Positions 1 through 6,762 are shown, counted from the stretch's first letter. The stretch is 11,976 nt of DNA from Candidatus Methanophagales archaeon (GCA_021159475.1 JAGGRS010000234.1:1-11976), one strand, 5' to 3'. The notes: generated from the letters alone by a model not told the origin. Numbers and translations are program-made.

Positions 1-544
1 TTGGTAGCAATGTGCCCATATAGGTATATAAAGTGCGGTCTGTTGAGTTCGTTGCTGCGATATAACGCTGTGATGCGTTTCTTGGATTCACCATTATCGC
101 CTGATTCAGGTCTTCCATCGTGAGTGTTGTCTCTATCTCCTTGCGTGGATAGCAATCGGTGCCATAGGCAGTAGCCCGCATCTCTATCTGCTTCCCCGAT
201 ACTAAATCCTCTATTACATGCCCGCCGCCGTATTCCTCACCCCTATCCTCTGATAACTGCGCGGCACCCAGATAAGCGTCAACCGCCGCAATACCGGTAT
301 ACGCTTCCACCTCGTTCAGCCATACCCGCTGCATCTTTATCGGCGGGTCCGCATGCCCGAAGTTGATAAATACGCCCGAGGAGCACATAGGACCGAAAGT
401 GCCAGTGGTGACAACATCCACCTCCTTCGCCGCCCCCTCCGCACCCAGCTCCTCCACTATCTCACTCATTCTATCCGCAGTGACCACGCAAACGCTACCA
501 TCTCTGATTCTTTCGTTTATCTCATCTATGCTCTTCTCTACCAT
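1..544 (-). CDS. DUF39 homocysteine biosynthesis protein (L-aspartate semialdehyde sulfurtransferase), 3' end cut by window
   Basis: This frame is open from an ATG at 544 to the left edge (181 residues visible), so the C-terminus is missing. The protein is a DUF39 family member. Characterised methanogen members (Methanosarcina MA1821) help make homocysteine from aspartate semialdehyde and sulfide in the cytoplasm, with a separate NIL/ferredoxin-domain partner that is not in this window. Visible hallmarks are [12 protein letters not shown] (residues 47-56), [31 protein letters not shown] and [11 protein letters not shown]. The cysteines fall at 54 and 131, the positions I recall as functionally important in MA1821. 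The related methanogenesis marker 16 family shares the N-terminal motifs, and the missing C-terminal CBS region would separate the two. The start follows a TATA-like box at 577-584, which suggests its own promoter as well as read-through from upstream genes. Confidence 0.8.
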   Translation of the reverse strand, partial: MVEKSIDEINERIRDGSVCVVTADRMSEIVEELGAEGAAKEVDVVTTGTFGPMCSSGVFINFGHADPPIKMQRVWLNEVEAYTGIAAVDAYLGAAQLSEDRGEEYGGGHVIEDLVSGKQIEMRATAYGTDCYPRKEIETTLTMEDLNQAIMVNPRNASQRYIAATNSTDRTLYTYMGTLLP

Positions 545-576
545 CTATCATGCATAAGAGGATGATAAACAAATGT

Positions 577-584
577 TTTATAAC
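577..584 (-). promoter_or_regulatory. Candidate TATA box for the DUF39 gene
   Basis: On the minus strand the 51-base gap before the DUF39 gene contains TTATAAAA, centred about 36 bases upstream of its ATG. With usual archaeal spacing, transcription would start near 554 and leave a leader of about 10 bases. This rests on motif and spacing only. Confidence 0.4.
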
Positions 585-595
585 TTATGGTTTTT

Positions 596-1393
596 TTATG
601 AGCCCGACGCAATGATGCGTGGAGGCGCGGTTACAATCAATGGCACTTTCCCCACGCCTCTCACTCCTACCCCTCTACTCCTGTCCCTCAGATGCGCCTG
701 GTGGTCACCGCAGATGAGTAATAGCCCTTCTCTTGCCGCTACTGCATCCACTATCTCTCTGATATTTCCGTCCGTAACAGTAGCTGCGAGACGCAAATCC
801 CAGCCCCGGTGTGCAAATCGGTCAATGGTGCGGATATGTGAAAATACCATCTGCACAGGCTCTACATTCCTCAATATAGATATCGTGTGCTCTTTTATTA
901 TCTTATCATACTCTATTATATCCATACCCTCACGGTCTTTAACACCATATACATAACTGAGCTTCCCGATGAGTGGTTCTGCACCCTTTCTCTCTATTAC
1001 TGCACACGTTTGCTTCCCCTCTTCTTCCATAAGCTCCAGAATTGACTTTATCTTCGACTTACCAACATCGTCAGATGTGAAGATGCCGTGCGATTCAGGC
1101 TCCAGACCCGTGAGAATAGAGGCAATTGCCGGCGTTGTATGGTTGCTTACTGTATCACACTCGAATAGAAGCCCATGCTGTTCTACAAGTTCGTGCACGG
1201 TTCTCAATTCATTACCGAGCTCATAATAAAGCTCAAGGTCCAGACTGTCTATCACCACCAGTGTAACTGTATGCGGAACGGGATAATGAGAATATGCGAA
1301 TTTGAGTATCTGCTCAATCGGATGGGCGGGCGATACGAGGCGGACACCGAAATACGAGGCTATTGTGGGTGCTATCTGTAATAAGGAGGTCAT
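596..1393 (-). CDS. Alkaline phosphatase/phosphodiesterase superfamily protein, specific function unknown
   Basis: This 265-residue protein shows the core of the alkaline phosphatase-like metalloenzyme superfamily: a beta strand ending in LVVIDS (candidate metal ligand D49), NHTTPAIASILTG with candidate nucleophile T86 or T87, SHIRTIDRFAHRG (D191 and H195) and LICGDHQAH (D230 and H231). These fit a cytoplasmic phosphodiesterase, phosphomutase or phosphatase; there is no signal peptide. Two oddities stand out. The N-terminus (IAPTIASYFGVRL, residues 7-19) resembles the element that usually follows the catalytic core in sulfatases and phosphodiesterases. The late HG metal motif before VPLIV is not evident (here RGVGKVPLIV). 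The ATG overlaps the proA stop by 4 bases (ATGA), implying translational coupling. The substrate cannot be read from the sequence. Confidence 0.72.
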   Translation of the reverse strand: MTSLLQIAPTIASYFGVRLVSPAHPIEQILKFAYSHYPVPHTVTLVVIDSLDLELYYELGNELRTVHELVEQHGLLFECDTVSNHTTPAIASILTGLEPESHGIFTSDDVGKSKIKSILELMEEEGKQTCAVIERKGAEPLIGKLSYVYGVKDREGMDIIEYDKIIKEHTISILRNVEPVQMVFSHIRTIDRFAHRGWDLRLAATVTDGNIREIVDAVAAREGLLLICGDHQAHLRDRSRGVGVRGVGKVPLIVTAPPRIIASGS

Positions 1394-2727
1394 AACGTAA
1401 TCTCTTTTGTGAGCCTGCGGTGCGTGAACTGCCTTGCACCCCTTCCTATATAAGGTGCTACCACATGCCCGCTGCCGAGTAGCAGATACTTGTAGATGAC
1501 CAGCCCTTCCAGCCCGACGGGACCGCGGGCATGCACTTTATTCGTGCTTATCCCCACTTCCGCCCCTTTGCCATATCTGAATCCGTCACTGAAACGTGTA
1601 GATGCGTTATGCATCACGGAAGAGGAATCAACGAATTTGAGGAACTTACGTGCTGTATCATCATTTGAGGTCACTATCGCATCTGTATGCCCCGAGCCAT
1701 ATCGGTTTATGTGCTCTATTGCTTCATCAACGCCGTTAACCACCCTGATTGAGATGACCAGGTCGTTGTATTCAGTGCGCCAGTCCGCATCAGATGCAGG
1801 CTTTATCCCCATATCGCCAAGAATCCGCAGCGTCTCCGGACAACCCCTTATCTCCACACCCGCTTCCTTATACCGCGCTGCCATCTGTGGCAGGAATTCC
1901 TCTGCAATTGCCGAGTCAACGAGCAGTGTCTCCATCGCATTACATACCGCGGGATATTGAACTTTGGCATCATAGCATATCTCCAATGCCATATCCAGGT
2001 CTGCATCGCGGTCCACATAAACATGGCATATACCCTCCGAATGACCGAGCACCATGATGCTGGTATTATCCTGTATATATCTCACGAACTGCTCACTCCC
2101 GCGGGGCACCACGAGGTCTATATATTCATTCAGTCTCAGCATCTCACGCACATCCTCACGCGTCTCCAGGAGTTGAATCCATCCATCTGGTATCTCACTG
2201 CCTGCCGCTGCATCTTTAACAACGTGGAACAGTGCGGCATTTGAGTTGTGTGCTTCAGAACCCCCTTTCAGTAATACCGCATTACCGGTCTTCAAGCACA
2301 GGGATGAGATTTGAACCAGAACATCCGGTCTCGACTCGAATACCGCACCAATTACGCCGATAGGGCATGAGACCTGGAAGAGTTCCAGACCATCGTCAAG
2401 CTCAATCGCCGATAACGTCTTACCTACCGGGTCATCCAGTTTCGCTACATCCCTGACACTCTTTATCATCTCCTCTATCTTCGCATCGTCCAGTTTTAAA
2501 CGTTCAAGTAGCGGTTTTGAGAGCTTGCCCTCCTCCACCGCCACCTCCGCTTCCTCTACGTCCTTCGCATTCGCGGCAAGTATTCGCTCTCTATTATCGG
2601 CGATGGAATCGGCGATTCTAAGCAGTGCTTTATTCTTCTCTTCTGTGGCTACATTTGCCAATTTTAACGAGGCTCTCCTCGCACGCTTCGCCTTCTCTTC
2701 TATCCCGGCTCGCCCCGAAGCCCCCAT
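1390..2727 (-). CDS. proA: Glutamate-5-semialdehyde dehydrogenase (gamma-glutamyl phosphate reductase)
   Basis: ProA reduces gamma-glutamyl phosphate with NADPH to glutamate-5-semialdehyde in cytoplasmic proline synthesis. The 445 residues follow the family throughout: an N-terminal helical region (RARRASLKLANVATEEKN), the cofactor-binding stretch CPIGVIGAVFESRPDV (121-136), LKTGNAVLLKGGSEA (145-159), VPRGSEQFVRYI, and the catalytic cysteine C262 in QYPAVCNAMETLLVD. Near the C-terminus HNASTRFSDGFRYG and GLEGLVIYKYLL are also typical. It is longer than the roughly 417 residues of E. coli ProA because of a tail of about 28 residues after YKYLLLGSGHVV. The start is supported by GGGAGG six bases upstream of the ATG. 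No proB or proC is present in the window. It is the first gene of a minus-strand set with the phosphatase-like and DUF39 genes. Confidence 0.95.
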   Translation of the reverse strand: MGASGRAGIEEKAKRARRASLKLANVATEEKNKALLRIADSIADNRERILAANAKDVEEAEVAVEEGKLSKPLLERLKLDDAKIEEMIKSVRDVAKLDDPVGKTLSAIELDDGLELFQVSCPIGVIGAVFESRPDVLVQISSLCLKTGNAVLLKGGSEAHNSNAALFHVVKDAAAGSEIPDGWIQLLETREDVREMLRLNEYIDLVVPRGSEQFVRYIQDNTSIMVLGHSEGICHVYVDRDADLDMALEICYDAKVQYPAVCNAMETLLVDSAIAEEFLPQMAARYKEAGVEIRGCPETLRILGDMGIKPASDADWRTEYNDLVISIRVVNGVDEAIEHINRYGSGHTDAIVTSNDDTARKFLKFVDSSSVMHNASTRFSDGFRYGKGAEVGISTNKVHARGPVGLEGLVIYKYLLLGSGHVVAPYIGRGARQFTHRRLTKEITL

Positions 2728-2733
2728 CTTCTG

Positions 2734-2739
2734 CCTCCC
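2734..2739 (-). promoter_or_regulatory. Shine-Dalgarno sequence of proA
   Basis: On the minus strand GGGAGG lies six bases before the ATG at 2727. It fixes the proA start and shows that this organism uses leadered, SD-dependent initiation for at least some genes. Confidence 0.7.
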
Positions 2740-2760
2740 TTACACCTTTATTACACCTTT
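2740..2760. repeat. Tandem 11-base-period direct repeat in the divergent promoter region
   Basis: TTACACCTTT occurs twice, at 2740-2749 and 2751-2760, with a period of 11 bases, about one helical turn. It lies between the proA Shine-Dalgarno and the TATA-like boxes and touches the T-rich box at 2758-2765. Identical half-sites on one helix face are what a dimeric repressor or activator would use, but chance in an AT-rich region is possible. Confidence 0.55.
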
Positions 2761-2765
2761 TTATA
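2758..2765 (+). promoter_or_regulatory. Candidate TATA box for the rps19e operon
   Basis: TTTTTATA is centred about 34 bases before the rps19e ATG at 2796. Usual archaeal spacing gives a start near 2788 and a leader of about 8 bases, consistent with the lack of a strong Shine-Dalgarno there. This is motif evidence only. Confidence 0.4.
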
Positions 2766-2774
2766 CTTTCCCCC

Positions 2775-2783
2775 TTTATAAAA
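2775..2783 (-). promoter_or_regulatory. Candidate TATA box for proA
   Basis: The near-palindromic TTTATAAAA lies about 50 bases upstream of the proA ATG on the minus strand. A start about 26 bases downstream, near 2753, would keep the GGGAGG Shine-Dalgarno within a leader of about 25 bases. It lies on the far side of the rps19e TATA candidate, so the two promoters would overlap. Confidence 0.4.
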
Positions 2784-2795
2784 TATGAGATTGAG

Positions 2796-3248
2796 ATGAC
2801 AACGGTGTATGATGTACCGCCGGACGAGCTGGTGAAGAGAGTAGCAGATAAGTTAAAGAAGAACAAGTTCATTCGTATTCCAAAATGGGCTATGGAGGTT
2901 AAAACAGGTGCTCATAAAGAATTACCGCCCCAGGACCGAGAATGGTGGTATATGAGGTGTGCCTCGGTGTTGCGGCAGGTATACCTGAATGGACCGGTGG
3001 GAGTGGCGAGGTTGCGCACGTATTACGGCGGTAGAGTGAGGCGAGGCACGAAGAAGGAGCGGTTCAGAGAAGCTTCGGGTAAGATAATAAGGGTGATATT
3101 ATCGCAGCTGGAGCAGGCAGGGTATGTCCTTAAGCCTGGTAAGGGTAGAAAAGGACGGATGATATCACCGCGAGGGCGCTCCTTCCTCGATAGTGTCGCA
3201 CATGAGATAAAGATAGAGATAGAGGGAGGTAAGCGAGATGGCGAGTGA
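2796..3248 (+). CDS. rps19e: Small ribosomal subunit protein eS19 (S19e)
   Basis: This 150-residue protein is ribosomal protein eS19, a component of the small-subunit head in archaea and eukaryotes that is absent from bacteria. Recognised by MTTVYDVPPDELVKRVA at the N-terminus, the central WWYMRCASVLRQVYL and GPVGVARLRTYYGGRVRRG, and a C-terminal winged-helix part with ILSQLEQAGYV and the basic GKGRKGRMISPRGRSFLD. The ATG at 2796 is chosen because family homology begins exactly there; the open frame upstream overlaps proA antisense and is not ribosomal. The stop overlaps the next gene by 11 bases. In archaea eS19 is commonly paired with the PDCD5 homologue, as here. It is the first gene of the long plus-strand run. 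Confidence 0.97.
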   Translation: MTTVYDVPPDELVKRVADKLKKNKFIRIPKWAMEVKTGAHKELPPQDREWWYMRCASVLRQVYLNGPVGVARLRTYYGGRVRRGTKKERFREASGKIIRVILSQLEQAGYVLKPGKGRKGRMISPRGRSFLDSVAHEIKIEIEGGKRDGE

Positions 3249-3576
3249 TGAAGAACTGGAAGCGATAAGGAGGAGGAAGTATGAACAGATGCTGCAGGCG
3301 CAGGCGGGTATGGCGGCGGAGGAGGAGAGGAGGCAGGAGTTAGAGGAAGCGAAGAGGGACGTCATACGGCAGATTCTCTCTTCGGAAGCACGTGAGCGGT
3401 TGAATACAATAAGGATGGCAAAGCCGGAATTTGCTGAGCTACTGGAGAATCAGCTGATTGCGCTCGCTCAGAGCGGGCGGATAAAGAACATGATAACCGA
3501 TGCCCAGTTGAAGGAGATACTGCGGCAGATAATGCCAAAGAAGCGCGAGATAAAGATAAGAATAAGAAGAATATGA
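3238..3576 (+). CDS. PDCD5 (TFAR19) family DNA-binding protein
   Basis: This 112-residue, highly charged protein is the archaeal homologue of human programmed cell death protein 5. The family folds as a compact helix bundle with a mobile N-terminal helix and binds nucleic acid; its cellular role in archaea is not established. Visible features are the acidic/basic N-terminal helix (ELEAIRRRKYEQMLQ), a Glu/Arg-rich segment, SEARERLNTIRMAKPEFAE, LENQLIALAQSGRI, and the C-terminal DAQLKEILRQIMPKKREIKI tail. Length matches the family. It starts inside the end of rps19e with an 11-base overlap, so it is probably translated by coupling, and it ends 10 bases before atwA. In many archaea L39e and L31e genes follow; here they are replaced by an MCR gene. 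Confidence 0.93.
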   Translation: MASDEELEAIRRRKYEQMLQAQAGMAAEEERRQELEEAKRDVIRQILSSEARERLNTIRMAKPEFAELLENQLIALAQSGRIKNMITDAQLKEILRQIMPKKREIKIRIRRI

Positions 3577-3586
3577 GTGATGGAAG

Positions 3587-5305
3587 ATGGTGGAGATATT
3601 GAAAGTAGAGGGGCTGTGTAAGACCTATCAACTGGAGGAGATAGGGAAAGAGGTGGTTGCACTGGATGATGTATCCTTCAAGTTGGATAAAGGTGAGGTG
3701 CTGGGGATAATAGGTAAGAGTGGTGCGGGGAAGACGACCTTGCTTCGCATGCTTCGTGGCTATGAGCGATTCGATGCCGGCAGGATAGAGCTGGATGGCG
3801 TGAGTGTAGAGCACGATTCACCTTATTCCGAATTCAAGAAGCTGCAGAAGAAGACGGCTTTTCATCTCCAGCGCTCTTTTGCACTCTGGAACCAGTCGGT
3901 GGTGAATAACATCATATTAAAGCTAAGGGCGGCACAGACGGGCCTGGAAGAGTTACCGCAGTATGAGGACGAATACGAGGAGTTGAAGGAGCAGGCGCTT
4001 GAGATCCTCGACCTCGTGGGACTACGCGAGAAATACAAGTATTTCTATCCTATACTGAGTGGTGGAGAGAAGCAGAAGGTCTTACTCGCCCGTCAACTCG
4101 CTAAATCACCTTCTCTACTGCTACTGGATGAGCCCAGCACGATGTCAGACCCGATAGCGCGTGAGGAACTGCTGGAGAGTGTGAAGCGAGTAAACGAGAA
4201 GACGGGCATCAGCATATTGCTCGTTTCGCACATGCCGGAAGTGCATAGGGCGCTATCAGACAGGCTTATCTGGATAGAGAAGGGTAGAATAGTGGATGAA
4301 GGCGATGTGGAAGCGATAATAGGGAAGTTCATGTCCCAGCTGGAGCCGATGGAGCCACTTCAGCCCGTAAAGGACCCGAGAGACACCATGATTGAACTCA
4401 ACGGTGTATGGAAGAAGTATGTGTTATACACGAGCAACACGCTGATAAAGACGATAGAGATGCCGGGACTGAACCTGAAGATTCCGCGCGGTGAGATACT
4501 GGGTATAATTGGACCCTCAGCGATGGGCAAGACGGTGCTGATAAGGATGCTTGCGGGCATTGAGCAGCCAGATAAGGGGCAGGTATTATATCGGATAGGA
4601 ACAGTGGATTTCGCCAATATCGCTGCACTTGGCAGTAAGAGGGCGATGGAAGCCAGGACAAAGCTGGGCATCCTCCATCAGGAGTTCACGTTACCGCCCT
4701 ATCAACTCGTTCAGGACGCATTTGCCCAGAAACTGGGCATAAAGAAGCTGGAAATGGTGAGACAGGCGATGAAGCGTGCGGAGGAGCAGGGAATAAGCAA
4801 TGTAACATTCGATGCACTCCTGAGGATTGCTGATATGCCGGAGTTAGAAGCGAAGCAGAAGCTTGAGGACCTGGGTCTCAGTATGGAGGTCTTTGAGAGT
4901 CTGTTCCCGAAGTTCCCGCCAGCAGAGACGTTTGAAGCCGCAAAACCATATCTAAAGGCGTTGAATCTGCCTGAGGAGATATTCGAGCGGCACAATGCGG
5001 AGGCAAGTGCGGGTGAGCGGGTCAGGCTGGCAATTGCCATTCTGATGTCAGCGCAGCCCGAAGTGCTACTGCTTGATGAGCCCTTTGGCGACCTCGACCC
5101 CATCTCCATGCGTAAGATAGCGAACTCGATAAAGAAGTTGAATTACGAGTTCAATACAACGATACTGGTGGTGAGTCATCAGCTCGAGGTGATTCGCGAA
5201 CTCACACACGAGGCGATAATGATAGACGAAGGTGAGATAGTGATGCGAGGCGACCCTGACGAAGTCTGTGATGCGTTTATAGCAATGGGTAAGCCTGAGG
5301 AGTGA
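3587..5305 (+). CDS. atwA: Methyl-coenzyme M reductase system component A2 (MCR activation ATPase)
   Basis: This 572-residue soluble protein has two ABC-type nucleotide-binding domains and no membrane segment. It is the characteristic A2 component which, with a large iron-sulfur complex, uses ATP in reductive activation of the Ni-F430 centre of MCR. Domain 1 has Walker A GKSGAGKTT (43-51), signature LSGGE (157-161), Walker B LLLLDEP (177-183) and H-loop H215. Domain 2 has Walker A GPSAMGKT (309-316), a variant signature SAGER (474-478), Walker B VLLLDEP (493-499) and H531. The spacing from Walker A to signature is about 50 residues longer in domain 2, owing to a helical insert around 385-470. 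Both sites keep their catalytic glutamates, so both look competent for ATP hydrolysis. An ordinary ABC transporter ATPase is less likely, given the tandem domains without a permease partner and the F430 gene next door. Confidence 0.9.
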   Translation: MVEILKVEGLCKTYQLEEIGKEVVALDDVSFKLDKGEVLGIIGKSGAGKTTLLRMLRGYERFDAGRIELDGVSVEHDSPYSEFKKLQKKTAFHLQRSFALWNQSVVNNIILKLRAAQTGLEELPQYEDEYEELKEQALEILDLVGLREKYKYFYPILSGGEKQKVLLARQLAKSPSLLLLDEPSTMSDPIAREELLESVKRVNEKTGISILLVSHMPEVHRALSDRLIWIEKGRIVDEGDVEAIIGKFMSQLEPMEPLQPVKDPRDTMIELNGVWKKYVLYTSNTLIKTIEMPGLNLKIPRGEILGIIGPSAMGKTVLIRMLAGIEQPDKGQVLYRIGTVDFANIAALGSKRAMEARTKLGILHQEFTLPPYQLVQDAFAQKLGIKKLEMVRQAMKRAEEQGISNVTFDALLRIADMPELEAKQKLEDLGLSMEVFESLFPKFPPAETFEAAKPYLKALNLPEEIFERHNAEASAGERVRLAIAILMSAQPEVLLLDEPFGDLDPISMRKIANSIKKLNYEFNTTILVVSHQLEVIRELTHEAIMIDEGEIVMRGDPDEVCDAFIAMGKPEE

Positions 5306-5331
5306 GCAATGAGTGAAGTAAATTTAATTTA

Positions 5332-5406
5332 GCTCCGCTGGTGTAGTTCGGCCAAGCATAAGGGCCTCTCGAGCCCTTGACCGGGGTTCAAATCCCCGGC
5401 GGAGCA
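5332..5406 (+). tRNA. tRNA-Glu (anticodon CUC)
   Basis: A full cloverleaf folds by hand. The acceptor stem GCTCCGC (5332-5338) pairs with GCGGAGC (5399-5405), followed by discriminator A at 5406. The D stem is weak (GTGT with GCAT, two G-U pairs). The anticodon stem AGGGC/GCCCT encloses loop CTCTCGA with anticodon CTC, reading GAG. A four-base variable loop precedes T stem CGGGG/CCCCG with loop TTCAAAT. The overall sequence strongly resembles archaeal tRNA-Glu. No intron and no encoded CCA are present: TTTATG follows directly, so CCA must be added enzymatically. It lies 26 bases after atwA and 3 bases before the cfbE ATG. Charged tRNA-Glu serves translation and, through glutamyl-tRNA reductase, tetrapyrrole synthesis. 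Confidence 0.96.
5401..5404 (+). promoter_or_regulatory. Shine-Dalgarno of cfbE embedded in the tRNA-Glu acceptor stem
   Basis: GGAG at 5401-5404, within GGCGGAGC, is five bases before the cfbE ATG, an ideal spacing. The same bases form the 3' strand of the tRNA acceptor stem. No other Shine-Dalgarno is possible, because only TTT separates tRNA and ATG. Whether ribosomes use it is inference. Confidence 0.5.
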
Positions 5407-5409
5407 TTT

Positions 5410-6756
5410 ATGAGGCTAAGAATAGAAGATGCAAGCCGGATACTGGTTCTCGACCCCATACATGGCGCTGAAGTGATTGCCGATGCATTAAAAGAGCTGG
5501 GTAAGGATGTGGACATCTTCAATCCATATAGAGAGCCCAGCTTCAGAGGCGATTTGAATTACGACCTCGTCATCGCGCCGGTTCACCTGAATCCGAACTT
5601 TGAGGTGATGAAACGGGTGTTGAACGCGCGCATACCGCATATCACCCACCATGAAGCGGTGAAGGAGCTTGTGAGCCTGAACGACCTCTTCTCGGACTTG
5701 AACGCGATAGAAATAACGGGCACAGTGAAGAAGACGACGACGTGTGAGCTGATCTATCAACTGCTGCGTGGCAGGAAGAACATCATTATGCATACCAGTT
5801 CCGGAACGAGATACGAATCGGCAGATGGTGAAGAGGTGAGACTGCCCAGGCTCAGTGGCACACCTGCGAATGTGCTGAAGGTGATGCTCATGGCTCGCGA
5901 TAAGGGTTTAAAGCCCGAAATAGCAATTTTTGAGATCTCTCTTGGGTTGACGGGTTCAGGCGATGTGGGCGTGATAACAAGCCTTGAACACGATTACAGG
6001 ATTGCAGGTGCTACAAAGATGGCATCCGCAGCCAAGATGGCATCAATCAAGAATTGCGATGGTATCGTTGTGCATCCCGGTCTCCCTCTCTCCTCTGTTG
6101 TGCATGATAACAGTAATAGCTATGGAGATAGAGGAGAGAACCTCAGGATAGAGGGCATAAGAGCGGTATTTAATGATTTAAGAACCATAGATGGCGGGAT
6201 TATCAATGGCAGTCTGGACTTTGAACCTTTTAAATGGCGTATAGCGGGCGATTATTACAGGAACTGCCTGGAAGCGGCATTATGTGCGGTATTGAGCCTT
6301 GGTATCGCACCAGAGGAGTTAAATACCGTGGGGATAACGGCAGTTGCGGGCAGGATGAAGGTTGAAGCGCTAAAAGGGCGAATATTGATTGACAATTCCA
6401 ATTCGGGCACGAAATTGAGGTTCATCAGTGAGCTGGTAGATGTCGCATCGCATCTATCAGAGCAAGAGCGAGCGCAGGGGCAAGGACAGAAGAAGATAAT
6501 TCTCATCATCGGTGAGGATTCGCCTTATGTCTGTGAGGGTATAAATGTGGACGAATTGAAGGAAGTGGTGGAGATGGCGAATGGAAGAAGCATTTTTAAG
6601 GCGATAATAATCGTTGGTGACCGTTTCCGTGCGGAAGCGGGATTTGCATCTGCATCTGTATCTTTCGCTTCAGACCTCAATACCGCATTGAATAATGCGA
6701 TTGATGCGACAGAAGAGGGTGATGTGATTATATCCAGCGTGAAGACATGGAGATAA
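5410..6756 (+). CDS. cfbE: Mur-ligase-like protein, probable coenzyme F430 synthase
   Basis: CfbE is a Mur ligase homologue thought to carry out the last step of coenzyme F430 synthesis, ATP-dependent closure of the cyclohexanone ring of seco-F430; it is cytoplasmic. The 448 residues show an N-terminal Rossmann-like region (ILVLDPIHGAEVIADAL, 11-27), a Mur P-loop ITGTVKKTTT (102-111), IFEISLGLTG (173-182) where Mur enzymes hold a catalytic glutamate, GRMKVEALKGRILIDNSNSGT (314-334) corresponding to the Mur GRME and DYAHNP motifs, and a C-terminal domain with IILIIGEDSPY. The P-loop has lysine where Mur ligases usually have glycine. The ATG at 5410 is chosen because an upstream in-frame start (5377) would read through the tRNA. 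It ends 6 bases before gyrA. A different Mur-family ligase is the main alternative, but the atwA neighbour favours CfbE. Confidence 0.75.
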   Translation: MRLRIEDASRILVLDPIHGAEVIADALKELGKDVDIFNPYREPSFRGDLNYDLVIAPVHLNPNFEVMKRVLNARIPHITHHEAVKELVSLNDLFSDLNAIEITGTVKKTTTCELIYQLLRGRKNIIMHTSSGTRYESADGEEVRLPRLSGTPANVLKVMLMARDKGLKPEIAIFEISLGLTGSGDVGVITSLEHDYRIAGATKMASAAKMASIKNCDGIVVHPGLPLSSVVHDNSNSYGDRGENLRIEGIRAVFNDLRTIDGGIINGSLDFEPFKWRIAGDYYRNCLEAALCAVLSLGIAPEELNTVGITAVAGRMKVEALKGRILIDNSNSGTKLRFISELVDVASHLSEQERAQGQGQKKIILIIGEDSPYVCEGINVDELKEVVEMANGRSIFKAIIIVGDRFRAEAGFASASVSFASDLNTALNNAIDATEEGDVIISSVKTWR

Positions 6757-6762
6757 AGTGAA

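Noticed and set aside
353..565. Small plus-strand frames at 353-565 and 363-557
   Set aside because: They are antisense shadows of the conserved DUF39 gene.
591..597. Run of seven T as a terminator
   Set aside because: It is T-rich on the plus strand, but the flanking genes are on the minus strand, where it reads as A.
2625..2795. N-terminal extension of 57 residues on eS19
   Set aside because: It is antisense to proA and crosses the promoter region; eS19 homology starts exactly at the ATG at 2796.
3587..5305. Ordinary ABC transporter ATPase
   Set aside because: Two tandem ATPase domains in one soluble chain with no adjacent permease, the domain 2 insert, and the neighbouring F430 gene fit AtwA better.
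5377..5409. In-frame upstream start giving an 11-residue N-terminal extension of the Mur-like protein
   Set aside because: It reads through the T arm and acceptor stem of the tRNA-Glu, and family-like sequence begins at the ATG at 5410.
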